Made by a program: the position numbers and the translations under genes | Part shown: one piece after another, positions 1 through 8,900 of the stretch | Layout: each line of letters starts with the position of its first letter | Numbering within the stretch: position 1 is the first letter of the stretch | Assembly: GCA_947179325.1 (NCBI GenBank) | Contig: CAMXAU010000009.1 | Span: 1-64,000 of the forward strand | Source of the DNA: an uncultured Bacteroidales bacterium | GTDB taxonomy: Bacteria; Bacteroidota; Bacteroidia; Bacteroidales; UBA932 | Direction: 5' to 3' | Length of the DNA stretch: 64,000 nucleotides | Notes under the pieces: model-generated | The model's database searches: none | What the model saw: the letters and a program-made list of their open reading frames with translations, nothing else | What the model was told of the DNA's origin: nothing

Positions 1-37
1 CATCCGGAAAGGATTATCTCTGGTTTATTGTGAAAAA

Positions 38-67
38 TTTGGAAAAGTCCCGGGGGGGGTATATTTG
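38..67 (+). promoter_or_regulatory. Bacteroidetes-type promoter of the first lipoprotein gene
   Basis: TTTG at 38-41 and TATATTTG at 60-67 match the -33/-7 consensus TTTG and TAnnTTTG with an 18-bp spacer, one base under the usual 19-20. It lies about 38 bases before the start codon at 105. A run of eight G precedes the -7 box. Confidence 0.6.
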
Positions 68-104
68 CGGGACATAAATATTAATTAAAATAATAATCTT
101 TGAT

Positions 105-824
105 ATGAGAAAAATTATCGTGCTGACTGTTTCCGCAATCATGCTGGTCTCATGTGCCAGTTTTACACAGGTTACTGCACCAAGTTCCTTGACTGCCTAT
201 CCCGGTTCACCTGGTGATGCCCGTGGCAAGGTTATCCGTTCTGTAGAGGCCCAGACAAAAGCAACATACGTATTCGGGATAGGAGGGATGTCTAAATCTG
301 CAAACCATGATGTCCTTGAAAAATTACGTGTAGAGGAGAAATTAAAGCCGAATCAGGCTCTGTCGTATGCACATGTTACGACTACCACCGAAATCTATCT
401 TTGCGGTATCGTCAAGAAGAGAATACTCAGGGCATCTGCATTGGTGGTTGAATTTCAAGATGGCAGCCAGGAGGATTCAGGAGAAGGCATTTATGATGAA
501 GATTCTTCGCGGACTTCATCAGGGGCAGGTGCAGCAGGCATAAATGAAATAGCTCAGGCAGAAGTCTCTCCAGATAGTTTGGACAGATATGAGTTGTTAG
601 ATTTGTTCATGTACCGGAACGTTCTTGAGGAGAAATACAGTGAGGCAGAGATTAAGGAGAAGGCAGAGATGTTCTATCAGGAAATACTTAAAGATATTCA
701 TAATGACCGATATGGTGCAGCTTACGGAAAATATAAGGTCTTCAAGAGATGGTATAGTACCAGTCCTTTATATGATACAGAGATTAGAGTATGGATTAAA
801 GATATAGGGAACTGCTTCAAGTAA
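105..824 (+). CDS. Small lipoprotein, possibly DUF6567-like
   Basis: 239-residue predicted lipoprotein. The N-terminus is a short charged segment, a hydrophobic stretch and a lipobox LVSC with the acceptor Cys at about residue 17, so it should be exported and lipidated. After it comes a segment with ATYVFGIGG at about residues 54-62, followed by a helical region and a beta-rich part. That FGIGG pattern resembles small Bacteroidetes lipoproteins of the DUF6567 type (my recollection of the family; no search was run). The C-terminal third (about 160-239) is charged and predicted helical. It has its own promoter and stands alone; the next gene converges on it across a shared terminator. Function unknown. 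Confidence 0.7.
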   Translation: MRKIIVLTVSAIMLVSCASFTQVTAPSSLTAYPGSPGDARGKVIRSVEAQTKATYVFGIGGMSKSANHDVLEKLRVEEKLKPNQALSYAHVTTTTEIYLCGIVKKRILRASALVVEFQDGSQEDSGEGIYDEDSSRTSSGAGAAGINEIAQAEVSPDSLDRYELLDLFMYRNVLEEKYSEAEIKEKAEMFYQEILKDIHNDRYGAAYGKYKVFKRWYSTSPLYDTEIRVWIKDIGNCFK

Positions 825-923
825 AATTATATGGCAGAAAAAAGAGGGTGAAAAGTCAGAACGACTCTCTGAAAATTGAAAATCTGCAGGCAATGTCTAT
901 GTTGGCAATATCGAAAAATGAGA

Positions 924-960
924 AAAGGGGCAGACTGATAAATGTTTAGTCTGCCCCTTT
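924..960. terminator. Bidirectional intrinsic terminator
   Basis: Perfect 13-bp inverted repeat, AAAGGGGCAGACT at 924-936 and its complement at 948-960, with an 11-nt loop. It sits between the convergent lipoprotein gene and the M13 peptidase gene. T-rich sequence follows the stem best in the minus direction (TTTTCTCATTTTT). Confidence 0.8.
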
Positions 961-985
961 CCATTATTTGCTTTATCTGTACTGA

Positions 986-3016
986 TTACCAGATTCGTAC
1001 TCTGTCTTCAGGAGCGACATAGAGTGCAGCATCAGGCTGTATGCCGAATGCATCATACCAATAGTCACATTGTGCAAGGCCACCGTTGACACGCAGATGT
1101 GGAGCAGAGTGGACGTCCATCATCGTGAGATATCTCAGGATTTCGTCAGATGCAGTGCCGGCCCATAGGTTTGCGTATGAGAGGAAAAATCTCTGCTCTG
1201 GAGTGAAACCGTGGTCTTCAGGGAGGCGGCCGTGTTTTTTCTGCCACATCTGGAACGCGTCATATGCGATATTCAGTCCGCCATGGTCAGCTATGTTTTC
1301 GCCAAGGCATGTCGCTCCGTTTGCATGCAGCTCTCCAGGAATTACCCAGAGCGAGTTGAAGAATTCAACCATCTGGTTGCAAGGCACCTGGAACTTTTCT
1401 GCATCTTCTGGAGACCACCAGTCTTCAAGGTTACCGTCTTTGGTGTACTGGCGTCCCTGGTCATCAAAGCCGTGGGTCATCTCGTGTCCTATGACAACAC
1501 CGATGGAGCCGTAGTTTGCGGCAGCATCTGCGCTGAGGTCGAAGAGAGGCGGCTGGAGAAAGCCTGCAGGGAAGCAGATTTCATTTGTTGTAGGGTCGTA
1601 GTAGGCATTTACCATCTGTGCGGGCATTTGCCATCTGCTCTTGTCAACAGGCTTATTGTAGTTCTTCTCATAGCTCATTTCCCAATAGAACTCAGATGCT
1701 GCAATTATATTTTCGTACAATGATTTAGACGGGTCAATTACAAGTCCGCTGATATCATCCCATTTGTCCGGATAGCCGATTTTTACTGTATATGCTGCAA
1801 GTTTTTCGAGTGCTGTCGCCTTTGTGCTTTCGCTCATCCACTCCTGTGCCTTGATGCGTTCTGCCAGTGATTTCTGGAGGTTTCCTACAAGCTCAAGCAT
1901 TTCTTTCTTTGCTTCTGCAGGGAAATATTTTGCTACGAACATCTGTCCTACGGCATCGCTCATGAGATTGTCAACAAGTGATTCCGCACTTTTCCACCTC
2001 GGGGTCTTTTCCTGTGTTCCATAGAGCTTGCGGCTGAATTCAAAGTTCTCGTCTGAGAAATCATCTGAAAGATAGTTTGATGCACCGGAGATGATATTCC
2101 ATTCATATATTGCCTTGAGGTCTTCAAGCGGAGCTGTCATGAGGATTTCGCATGCTTTTGCAACAGGCTCTGGCTGTCCGAGGTCTACGACATCAGTCTT
2201 GTCGTATCTGTAGTTGGTGAGGAATGTCTTCCAGTCAAAGTTCCCGCATATCACAGCGAGCGAGTCAACGCTGACCTTATGGTAGTTGGCTTCCGGATCA
2301 CGCTGCATTTCCTGTGAATAATATGGAATTGCAAGCGAGCTTTCTATCGCCCATATCCTGTTCATCCTGTCTGTTGCACTTTCCTCAGTGTATCCGGACA
2401 ATTTGAAGAGATTGACAATGTGCTCTTTCATGGCTTCGCGGACAGATGCAGTCTGAGGGTCATCTGACAGGTAGTAATCCCTGTTCCCGAGCGACAGACC
2501 GCTCTGGCTTATCCCTACGATATGGTTGTCTGCGTCTTTCTGGTCCGTAGTGACATATAGCGCAAACAGAATCTCCTCGTGGTTTACGGCGCAGTTGTGC
2601 AGCAGTTCTTCACGTGAACCTATTGCCTGGATTTCCTTCAGGCGTGCGATAAGAGGTGCGGCTCCTTCTGCATTGAGACGTGTCGAGTCCATTGCCAGGT
2701 TGTACAGATCGCCTATCTTCTGTTCAATGGAGCCTTTCTTGTTCTTGCTGGAAGCGATTTCCTGGATCATGGCTGCAAGTGTCCTTGTGTTCTCATCATC
2801 TACCTTGTAGACTGTTCCCCACATCGGGTACTCTGGCGGCTGTGGATTGTGCTCGATCCATCTTCCTGTTGCATATCTGGCAAAGTCGTCTCCAGGACAG
2901 ACAGTTGTGTCCATGTTCTCATAATAGATTCCGGCGACTTTTGCCGGTCTCTGCTTGCAGGATGCCAGCGACAGGACCAGCAATGCTGCAATGAAAATTC
3001 TTTTAAATGTTCCCAT
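986..3016 (-). CDS. M13 family metallopeptidase lipoprotein (PepO/neprilysin-like)
   Basis: 676-residue zinc endopeptidase of family M13. A lipoprotein signal (lipobox LASC, Cys at about residue 20) suggests anchoring outside the cytoplasm. The N-terminal M13 domain spans about residues 35-420 and the catalytic domain follows. The zinc motif HEMTH lies at about 510-514 inside VIGHEMTHGFDDQG, and the third ligand is the Glu of GENIADHGG at about 571. NAYYDPTTNEICFPAG, a substrate-cleft signature of the family, is present upstream of HExxH. The length is typical of bacterial PepO-like enzymes. The protein ends in VRIW, close to the usual family C-terminus. Members cut oligopeptides; the natural substrate is unknown. 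Single gene, with a -7 box upstream at 3104-3111. Confidence 0.93.
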   Translation of the reverse strand: MGTFKRIFIAALLVLSLASCKQRPAKVAGIYYENMDTTVCPGDDFARYATGRWIEHNPQPPEYPMWGTVYKVDDENTRTLAAMIQEIASSKNKKGSIEQKIGDLYNLAMDSTRLNAEGAAPLIARLKEIQAIGSREELLHNCAVNHEEILFALYVTTDQKDADNHIVGISQSGLSLGNRDYYLSDDPQTASVREAMKEHIVNLFKLSGYTEESATDRMNRIWAIESSLAIPYYSQEMQRDPEANYHKVSVDSLAVICGNFDWKTFLTNYRYDKTDVVDLGQPEPVAKACEILMTAPLEDLKAIYEWNIISGASNYLSDDFSDENFEFSRKLYGTQEKTPRWKSAESLVDNLMSDAVGQMFVAKYFPAEAKKEMLELVGNLQKSLAERIKAQEWMSESTKATALEKLAAYTVKIGYPDKWDDISGLVIDPSKSLYENIIAASEFYWEMSYEKNYNKPVDKSRWQMPAQMVNAYYDPTTNEICFPAGFLQPPLFDLSADAAANYGSIGVVIGHEMTHGFDDQGRQYTKDGNLEDWWSPEDAEKFQVPCNQMVEFFNSLWVIPGELHANGATCLGENIADHGGLNIAYDAFQMWQKKHGRLPEDHGFTPEQRFFLSYANLWAGTASDEILRYLTMMDVHSAPHLRVNGGLAQCDYWYDAFGIQPDAALYVAPEDRVRIW

Positions 3017-3057
3017 ATTGTGTCTTAAATAAATTTATCTTTTGCATGTTGTGTGCT

Positions 3058-3111
3058 GCATGGCGCCATGCCCTTTATGGCAAGGTGTTGCAGAACAAGG
3101 GGGCAAATATA
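3058..3111 (-). promoter_or_regulatory. Probable promoter and palindrome upstream of the M13 peptidase gene
   Basis: On the minus strand TATATTTG (complement of 3104-3111) fits the TAnnTTTG -7 box; no good TTTG is seen 19-20 bp upstream. The resulting leader of about 80 nt contains a perfect 14-bp palindrome, GCATGGCGCCATGC, at 3058-3071, which could be an operator or an RNA hairpin. The rest of the 335-bp gap (3017-3351) shows no gene. Confidence 0.4.
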
Positions 3112-3351
3112 CATATCTTTTGATATAGTGTGCCCATTTAATTTGGGTTTGTCGCTATATGGCTTGTCATCAGGGCTCTTGCCTGGCAAGGGAAGGCCGA
3201 TGCGCTTGTTTACCGCGCATTATAGAGCCGTGCATTATAAAAAGAGAAAAAGTTTTGTAAAAAATTTCTTCAGTGCGGTCTTGTTGTGCAATGTCATATT
3301 ATAAAAGTAAGTACGGCATGAAACCAAAAGGGTGTTTTATAAGAATCGTCT

Positions 3352-3570
3352 ATGTCTTTGCCTGAAATCAAGGTCACCGGAAATCAGAAAAAGATATTGG
3401 AGCTTCTGGAGGGAAATCCGGAAATCTCGCAAAAGGAGATAGGAGAACTTTTGGGTATATCCAAAAGGCACGCTACCAAGAATATGGTGTGGCTTCAGCG
3501 GAATGGGTATATAAGACGCCTCGGGTCCAAGATGAGAGGGTTTTGGGGGATTGTCTGCCAATGGATTTGA
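3352..3570 (+). CDS. Stand-alone winged helix-turn-helix ORF (possible remnant of an AlbA_2/RecG-like regulator)
   Basis: 72-residue ORF. ITENQKKILELL-type start (here VTGNQKKILELLEGNP), then SQKEIGELLGISKRHATKNMV as a helix-turn-helix, and a wing NGYIRRLGSKMRGFWGI. This closely resembles the C-terminal winged helix that ends large AlbA_2/divergent-AAA regulators annotated as ATP-dependent DNA helicase RecG-related in Bacteroidetes. Those proteins are several hundred residues long; no AlbA_2 domain is found upstream here, so this may be a relic or a free-standing DNA-binding protein. No clear ribosome site or promoter is visible. It converges on pbpC, leaving only 18 bp between stop codons. 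Confidence 0.45.
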   Translation: MSLPEIKVTGNQKKILELLEGNPEISQKEIGELLGISKRHATKNMVWLQRNGYIRRLGSKMRGFWGIVCQWI

Positions 3571-3588
3571 AACGGAGTGTGATATGCG

Positions 3589-5877
3589 TCATTCAACAGA
3601 AAACCCGATGCTGAGAGAGTTGCCTTCTCCGTCTACTGCGGTGCAGGTATGGCGGCCAGGGGACGGGTGGAGGGAAAGCTGGTGGATGAATCTGGTTGAG
3701 CCGATATACCTGTTGTCAAGATGCCAGAATATTGTTGCATCTGGATCTGAATGCGCAAGATTGAAGACTGCGTCTCCTTCCGTGCCGTCAAGCTGGCGCG
3801 GGAGCATAATCGTGCTGCCGTTTTCCGGGTAGATGAATTCCATCGGGCCTTTGCCTGTGAAAGCTGCGCTGTGACGTAGCCCGGATGCAGGCCTGTATTC
3901 CGGATGGTGCTCTTTGTAGTACCATTCCATGGCTGGAGGAAGGACGAAGGCATTGGCTGTCTCCTGTCCCGTTCCTGAGATTCCGGCAGGGACGTGATAA
4001 GGGCACGGTGTGCTGCGCATTGCAGCCTTGGGGAGCATGACAGTGTCGCATTCTTCGCAGTATTGGCCTTTGAGATGGCCTGACTGGCGGCATACTTCTG
4101 CCGTGATGTACTCTCCGTATCCTGGCATCCCGAACCAGCCTGATGCGGGAAGCATATTGAATATGTCAAACATTACAGGTCCGGCCGTGCGTGCACCTGT
4201 CAGGCCCGGGCTTCCCTGTCCCTGTGCGTTTCCGGCCCATACTCCTACGGCATAGTCAGGAGTCACGCCGACCGCCCAGGCATCCCTGAATCCGAAGCTG
4301 GTTCCGGTTTTCCATGCCACTTTCCTGACTGATGATATCATCCTCCAGTCCATCTCATCCGGCCTGTTGACCTCCTTGAGAGCTTCGAATGTGCAGTATA
4401 TTGCCATCCTGTCTTTTAGCGGGAGGGCTTTGCCTCCCTGGTGCCGCTGGCTTTCCGTACCGTCTGCGTACCTGTCTTCAGGATGAGCCAGGATTGACGC
4501 CATCCCGGCATATATGGATGTGATTTCATACAATGACCCTTCTGCGCCCCCGAGTATGAGTGACAGCCCGTAGTCCGAGGCCGGCCTTGTCAGTGTCGTC
4601 ATGCCTGCCTCCTTAAGAAGGGTATGGAACTTTGCAGGCCCGTATTTGCGCAGTGAATGTACTGCAGGAACATTTAGCGACCTTGCCAGAGCCTCGTCTG
4701 CGGGAACGGCCCCATAGAACTTCCTGTCGAAATTCTGAGGGGAGAATCCGTTGATATTCACCGGGATGTCAGGCAGCAGTGTGCGCGGAAGAATTTCTCC
4801 CTCATGCAGCAGAGCACAATAGAGGAACGGTTTCAATATGCTTCCCGTGCTTCTCGGTGCCCTTGCAGCATCGACTTCGCAGCCTGTGCGTCCGCTGCCG
4901 TATCCTGCATTGCCGCAATAGGCGACAGGCTCACCAGTATGCACGTCAATGATTACGGCCGCAAGGTCATTGATGCCTGCGCGCGAAAATTCATCATGCC
5001 ATCGAGCTACGGTCTGTTCAACATGTTTCTGAAGCCCGAGGTCTATGGATGTCGTCGTTGTCTTGCCTTTGGAATGCCTGCAGTGCCATTCTGTAAGGTG
5101 GGGCGCATATTGTGGTAGCGGCAGGGGAGAGGAGGGAAGAGGCTCGCCGCATGCAAGTATGAAGGTGAGGCTGTCGATTCTGCCCTTTTCATATAGCCTG
5201 CCGAGCAGCCTGTCCCTCTTTTTCTTGAGGGCGTCACGGTTTCTGCCCGGGTGGATTATTGCAGGAGAATTCGGCAGGACAGCGAGAGTGGCGGACTCAG
5301 CCCACGACAGTTCGTCTGCGGGTCTTCCGAAATATCTCCATGAGGCAGCTCCGAGTCCTACTACATTGCCTCCGAAAGGTGCGTGGGAGGCGTATAATGC
5401 AAGGATTTCGTCTTTGCTGCATCTGATTTCAAGGCGTGTCGCAAGTATGGATTCTACAGTTTTCTGCCAAAGCGTGCGTTTCTGGCCGCCGCGCGAAAGC
5501 CTTATGGTCTGCATTGTGATGGTGCTTCCTCCGCTGACAGTCCTGTGTGCCCTTATGTTTTGCCATGCAGCGCGCAATATGGCTGCCGGATTCACTCCGG
5601 GGTGATATCTGAAGCTCCTGTCTTCAAACGTGACTATGGACTCCGCAAATCTGTACGGCACGGTGTCCGACGGATGGAATCTCCATTGGCCGTCATCTGC
5701 GATGCGTGCTCCGAGCAGCTCTCCGCTGCGGTCCGTGACCACAGTTGAATATGATGTGCCTTTGAAAAGGTCGCGAGGGAGTGAAAACCAGTAGACTGCG
5801 GCAAGGACAGCGAAGGTGAGGAGCAGGATGCTCTTCACCTTATGCTGTCTGATGTATGCTGCGGTTTTCCTTATCAT
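3589..5877 (-). CDS. pbpC: Penicillin-binding protein 1C (bifunctional transglycosylase/transpeptidase)
   Basis: 762 residues. An N-terminal membrane anchor at about 16-32 is followed by a GT51 glycosyltransferase domain; the catalytic Glu is in VTFEDRSFRYHPGV (E85), and the second GT51 motif GGSTITMQ is at 116-123. The transpeptidase domain carries S346-I-L-K349 as SxxK, SLN in RSLNVPAVHSL, and KTGTS at about 523. The C-terminal 90 residues form a beta-rich BiPBP_C domain, diagnostic for the 1C class. It polymerises and may crosslink peptidoglycan on the periplasmic face, although E. coli PBP1C is mainly a glycosyltransferase. It follows the alpha-2-macroglobulin gene by 26 bp, the pairing known in many Gram-negative bacteria. 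Confidence 0.95.
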   Translation of the reverse strand: MIRKTAAYIRQHKVKSILLLTFAVLAAVYWFSLPRDLFKGTSYSTVVTDRSGELLGARIADDGQWRFHPSDTVPYRFAESIVTFEDRSFRYHPGVNPAAILRAAWQNIRAHRTVSGGSTITMQTIRLSRGGQKRTLWQKTVESILATRLEIRCSKDEILALYASHAPFGGNVVGLGAASWRYFGRPADELSWAESATLAVLPNSPAIIHPGRNRDALKKKRDRLLGRLYEKGRIDSLTFILACGEPLPSSPLPLPQYAPHLTEWHCRHSKGKTTTTSIDLGLQKHVEQTVARWHDEFSRAGINDLAAVIIDVHTGEPVAYCGNAGYGSGRTGCEVDAARAPRSTGSILKPFLYCALLHEGEILPRTLLPDIPVNINGFSPQNFDRKFYGAVPADEALARSLNVPAVHSLRKYGPAKFHTLLKEAGMTTLTRPASDYGLSLILGGAEGSLYEITSIYAGMASILAHPEDRYADGTESQRHQGGKALPLKDRMAIYCTFEALKEVNRPDEMDWRMISSVRKVAWKTGTSFGFRDAWAVGVTPDYAVGVWAGNAQGQGSPGLTGARTAGPVMFDIFNMLPASGWFGMPGYGEYITAEVCRQSGHLKGQYCEECDTVMLPKAAMRSTPCPYHVPAGISGTGQETANAFVLPPAMEWYYKEHHPEYRPASGLRHSAAFTGKGPMEFIYPENGSTIMLPRQLDGTEGDAVFNLAHSDPDATIFWHLDNRYIGSTRFIHQLSLHPSPGRHTCTAVDGEGNSLSIGFSVE

Positions 5878-5903
5878 TTTGCTGACTGGTTGTCAAACCC
5901 GGA

Positions 5904-8900
5904 TCAGTGTACGATTGTCTTTGCGGATGCGGTCCTGGCATAGGTTGCAGGATCGTACATGGCCTCGCATCTTATCGACGGCACCGTGAATTCTCCGCAG
6001 TATCCTGCATGGAACCTGACATTGAACTGTTTCCTTGTCCCCCTTGGCAGGTCGAAGTAATATATTGTCTTGTCGTCACGTATGTCCATATAGGTGTAGT
6101 TTGCTTTTCCTGTTTCAGTGCCGGTCAGCCTTTCGTTGAATATCTCCCAGCCTGAAGGTGTGGTTACCGTGAGTGCCAGGCCTGTACCGTCTGTAGTTCC
6201 GGTGGTGTTGGAGACCGATATAGTGGCATAGATGTCTTCACCCTGCCTTATGTCTTCAAGATTCAGCTCTTTCCCGTTTGCGTCTGTGTATATAGGCTTG
6301 ATGCCAATTCCTGAAGATGCTTCAGTGACTGAGCCGGCTTCCATCTGCCTTCTTGTCGTGATGGTAGCGTATATTGTTCCCTTGGAATTGTTTGCAATCC
6401 CGGTCTTTCCTGCAGAAGGGTCAACCGGCATGCTGTATACAGATTTGCTGCTCTTGATTTTCTTTCCGTCCACAACGGCATCAAGGACATCAGTATTGGC
6501 CTTTTCTGCAAGGCGTGACATCGCTATTGACAGAAATGCCGTATTCTGGGTCGTGTAGTGGCTTGCCTCAGAAAATTCTCTGGACAGTTCCTCTGCAAGT
6601 TTCATCGCGCCGGCCATGTCATCTATGAGAATAAGGGTTTCAAGGAACATGGCCCTGTCCCGGAGTGATGAGCCGTATGTAAGGTTTGAGCTGCTGTATC
6701 TCTCCACCTCAGTCCTTAGGTTCTTTACAATGTCCTTTGCTATGGTCTTCTTGCCTGATATTGCATATGCCGCGGCAAGGTTCCATGCCGCCTGCGATGA
6801 AAGACCTGGGGAGGACTTCAGCCTGTTCATCGCCCCGGAGTCCGGATCTGATGCTACCGCAAGCGTGTATAGCCTGTAGGCCTGCACAAAGTCATACAGG
6901 CTATTGGCATTGCTCTCCCGGTAATTCCTGATGCAGCGCTTCTGGAAATTCTTCCATGACCTGAGGACTCCGGAATTGACTTCATATCCCTTTGCGGCTG
7001 CCTTGGTCAGGAACTGCCCTGCCATTGAGCTTACCCATTCATCTGCATTCGACTGTCCCGGCCAATAGACAAAGCCTCCGTCCGGAAGCTGCCGCAGGCA
7101 TATCTGCTTGATTATCTGTGGTATGGATTCCTGTGCTGTCTTTTTCTCGGTTTCCTGCACAAGGTTAGAGAGATATAGCATTGTAAGCCCTTTGGCGGAC
7201 AGTTGCTCCGTACAGTAGTGGGAATAGTCAGCAACGAAATTGAAGCATCCGGCGAAGTCGATTGACGGGAATCCTGCCAGTTCGGCAGTCGCCCATTCGC
7301 CTTCGGCAGGTGTGAATGCACCGTATCCTATCTCAGCCGTTTTCCCTGGGTAGATGAGCTCGGAGAATACCGAAGTCACGGCAGGCTCCGGATTCCTGAC
7401 CTTTATATATATGGTCTCTGATGCGGAGTGCCCGCCGCCCTCTGCCTTTATCTTTATTTCTGCTGTTCCGTCATGCTCCCCTGTCACAATGCCGAATTCC
7501 GCAAGCTTGTCACCAGGAGCATTGAACCTGACTTCCTTCCCGGAGGTACCGGATATCCTGGCTGCTCCTGAGACATTCACTGTTATCTTTACATCCCTCA
7601 CGCTGTCTTCCATTGCAAACACATTGACAGGGAGCTTTACCTGCTCTCCTGTGCCGAGAATGCGTGGCAGGGAGGACAGGATCATAAGAGGGCTTCTGAC
7701 TGGGACCGCCTTGGAGGCATTGCCGTACGCCCCGTCTGCCCCGGCCACGACCATTGCCTTGACTGAACCGATGTACATAGGGAGTGTTACTTTGTGGGTA
7801 CCGGTCCCCTTGGCCGGAAGTGTGAAAGGCCCTAAGAACTTGACCACAGGGTTGAAGCGGTTGTCCCTCTTGTTGCTTTTGAGGACGTCCTCGTCTCCTC
7901 CGATGCTGAAGAGAGGGGAGAAGCGTCCGCTGAACGCCCCTATCACATCATCATACATGTCCCATGTCTTTACTCCAAGTGCCTCGCGTGCGTACATTGC
8001 CTTCCATGGATCAGGTGTCTTGAACCCTGTTATGTCGAGGAGCCCTTCATCAACAATCGCAAGGGTGTATGACATAGGCTTCCCGTTCTTTTCCTTGACT
8101 TTGACTGTGAATGTCTCCTGGGGCCTTAGCACGTCCGGCATTGAAATCTCTGGTGCGAGGTGGGTTTCCGGATCTTCCACAAAGACTGGCTGTACGCCAT
8201 ACATCCTTATCGGAAGGTCATTCTCTGTGTTTCCGTGAGGCTGCAGCAGGGTGATGTGCACGTAGAAGTTTGGGGCCATTCCTTCACTTATCCTGAATCT
8301 GTATTGCGTCTCTTCCTTGTCGTTGGTCTCTATCCATTCCCTTGATATGACTCCGCTTCCGTTCTCGAGGCTTACAAGTGCCTGGCCACCTTTGGCGGCA
8401 GGGATGAATACTGTCGCTTCCTCACCTGTCTTGTAGCTTTTCTTGTCCAGCGAGAATGTCAGCATTGTAAGCCCGTCCGGGTCGGTCCTCTCTGCACGGC
8501 CGCGCCATGAAGGCCAGTCCACATATACAATCCCTCCGGATGCATGCCCGCATGTGAGGTCCTTGACATATATGAGGTAGCGTCCCCAGTCCGGGTAGTT
8601 TATCTTCAGCGGTATTTCTGTCCCTTTGGCAGAGGATATGAACTGGCCTTTGGACACAATGTTGGCTGATGTCCCGTTTACATACGAGTCGAGTGATTCA
8701 CTCCTGCTCTCCCACCACCAGCTCCATTTAAGCTCGTATATCCTGTATTCCATCTGATGTCCGAATATGACGCTTCCGTCCTTGTCTACCAGTATAGTCT
8801 TGATCCTGTGCTCTTTGTCTGTCTCAAGATAGCCGTCTTTGGCTTCCGGGAGCAGGATTCCTGCATATGCGTCATATGGTGAGAATGGCATTGACGATGT

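Noticed and set aside
51..58. Run of eight G near the window start, as a possible phase-variable tract
   Set aside because: It is in the promoter spacer, but one short tract alone does not show slippage; no inverted repeats or second copy nearby.
3053..3304. 83-residue plus-strand open frame between the M13 peptidase and winged-helix genes
   Set aside because: It overlaps the peptidase promoter and palindrome, and its Cys/Arg/Phe-rich product has no domain.
7354..8238. 294-residue open frame opposite the alpha-2-macroglobulin gene
   Set aside because: It lies wholly antisense to a well-supported gene, has Ser/Pro/Leu-rich shadow composition and no recognisable domain.
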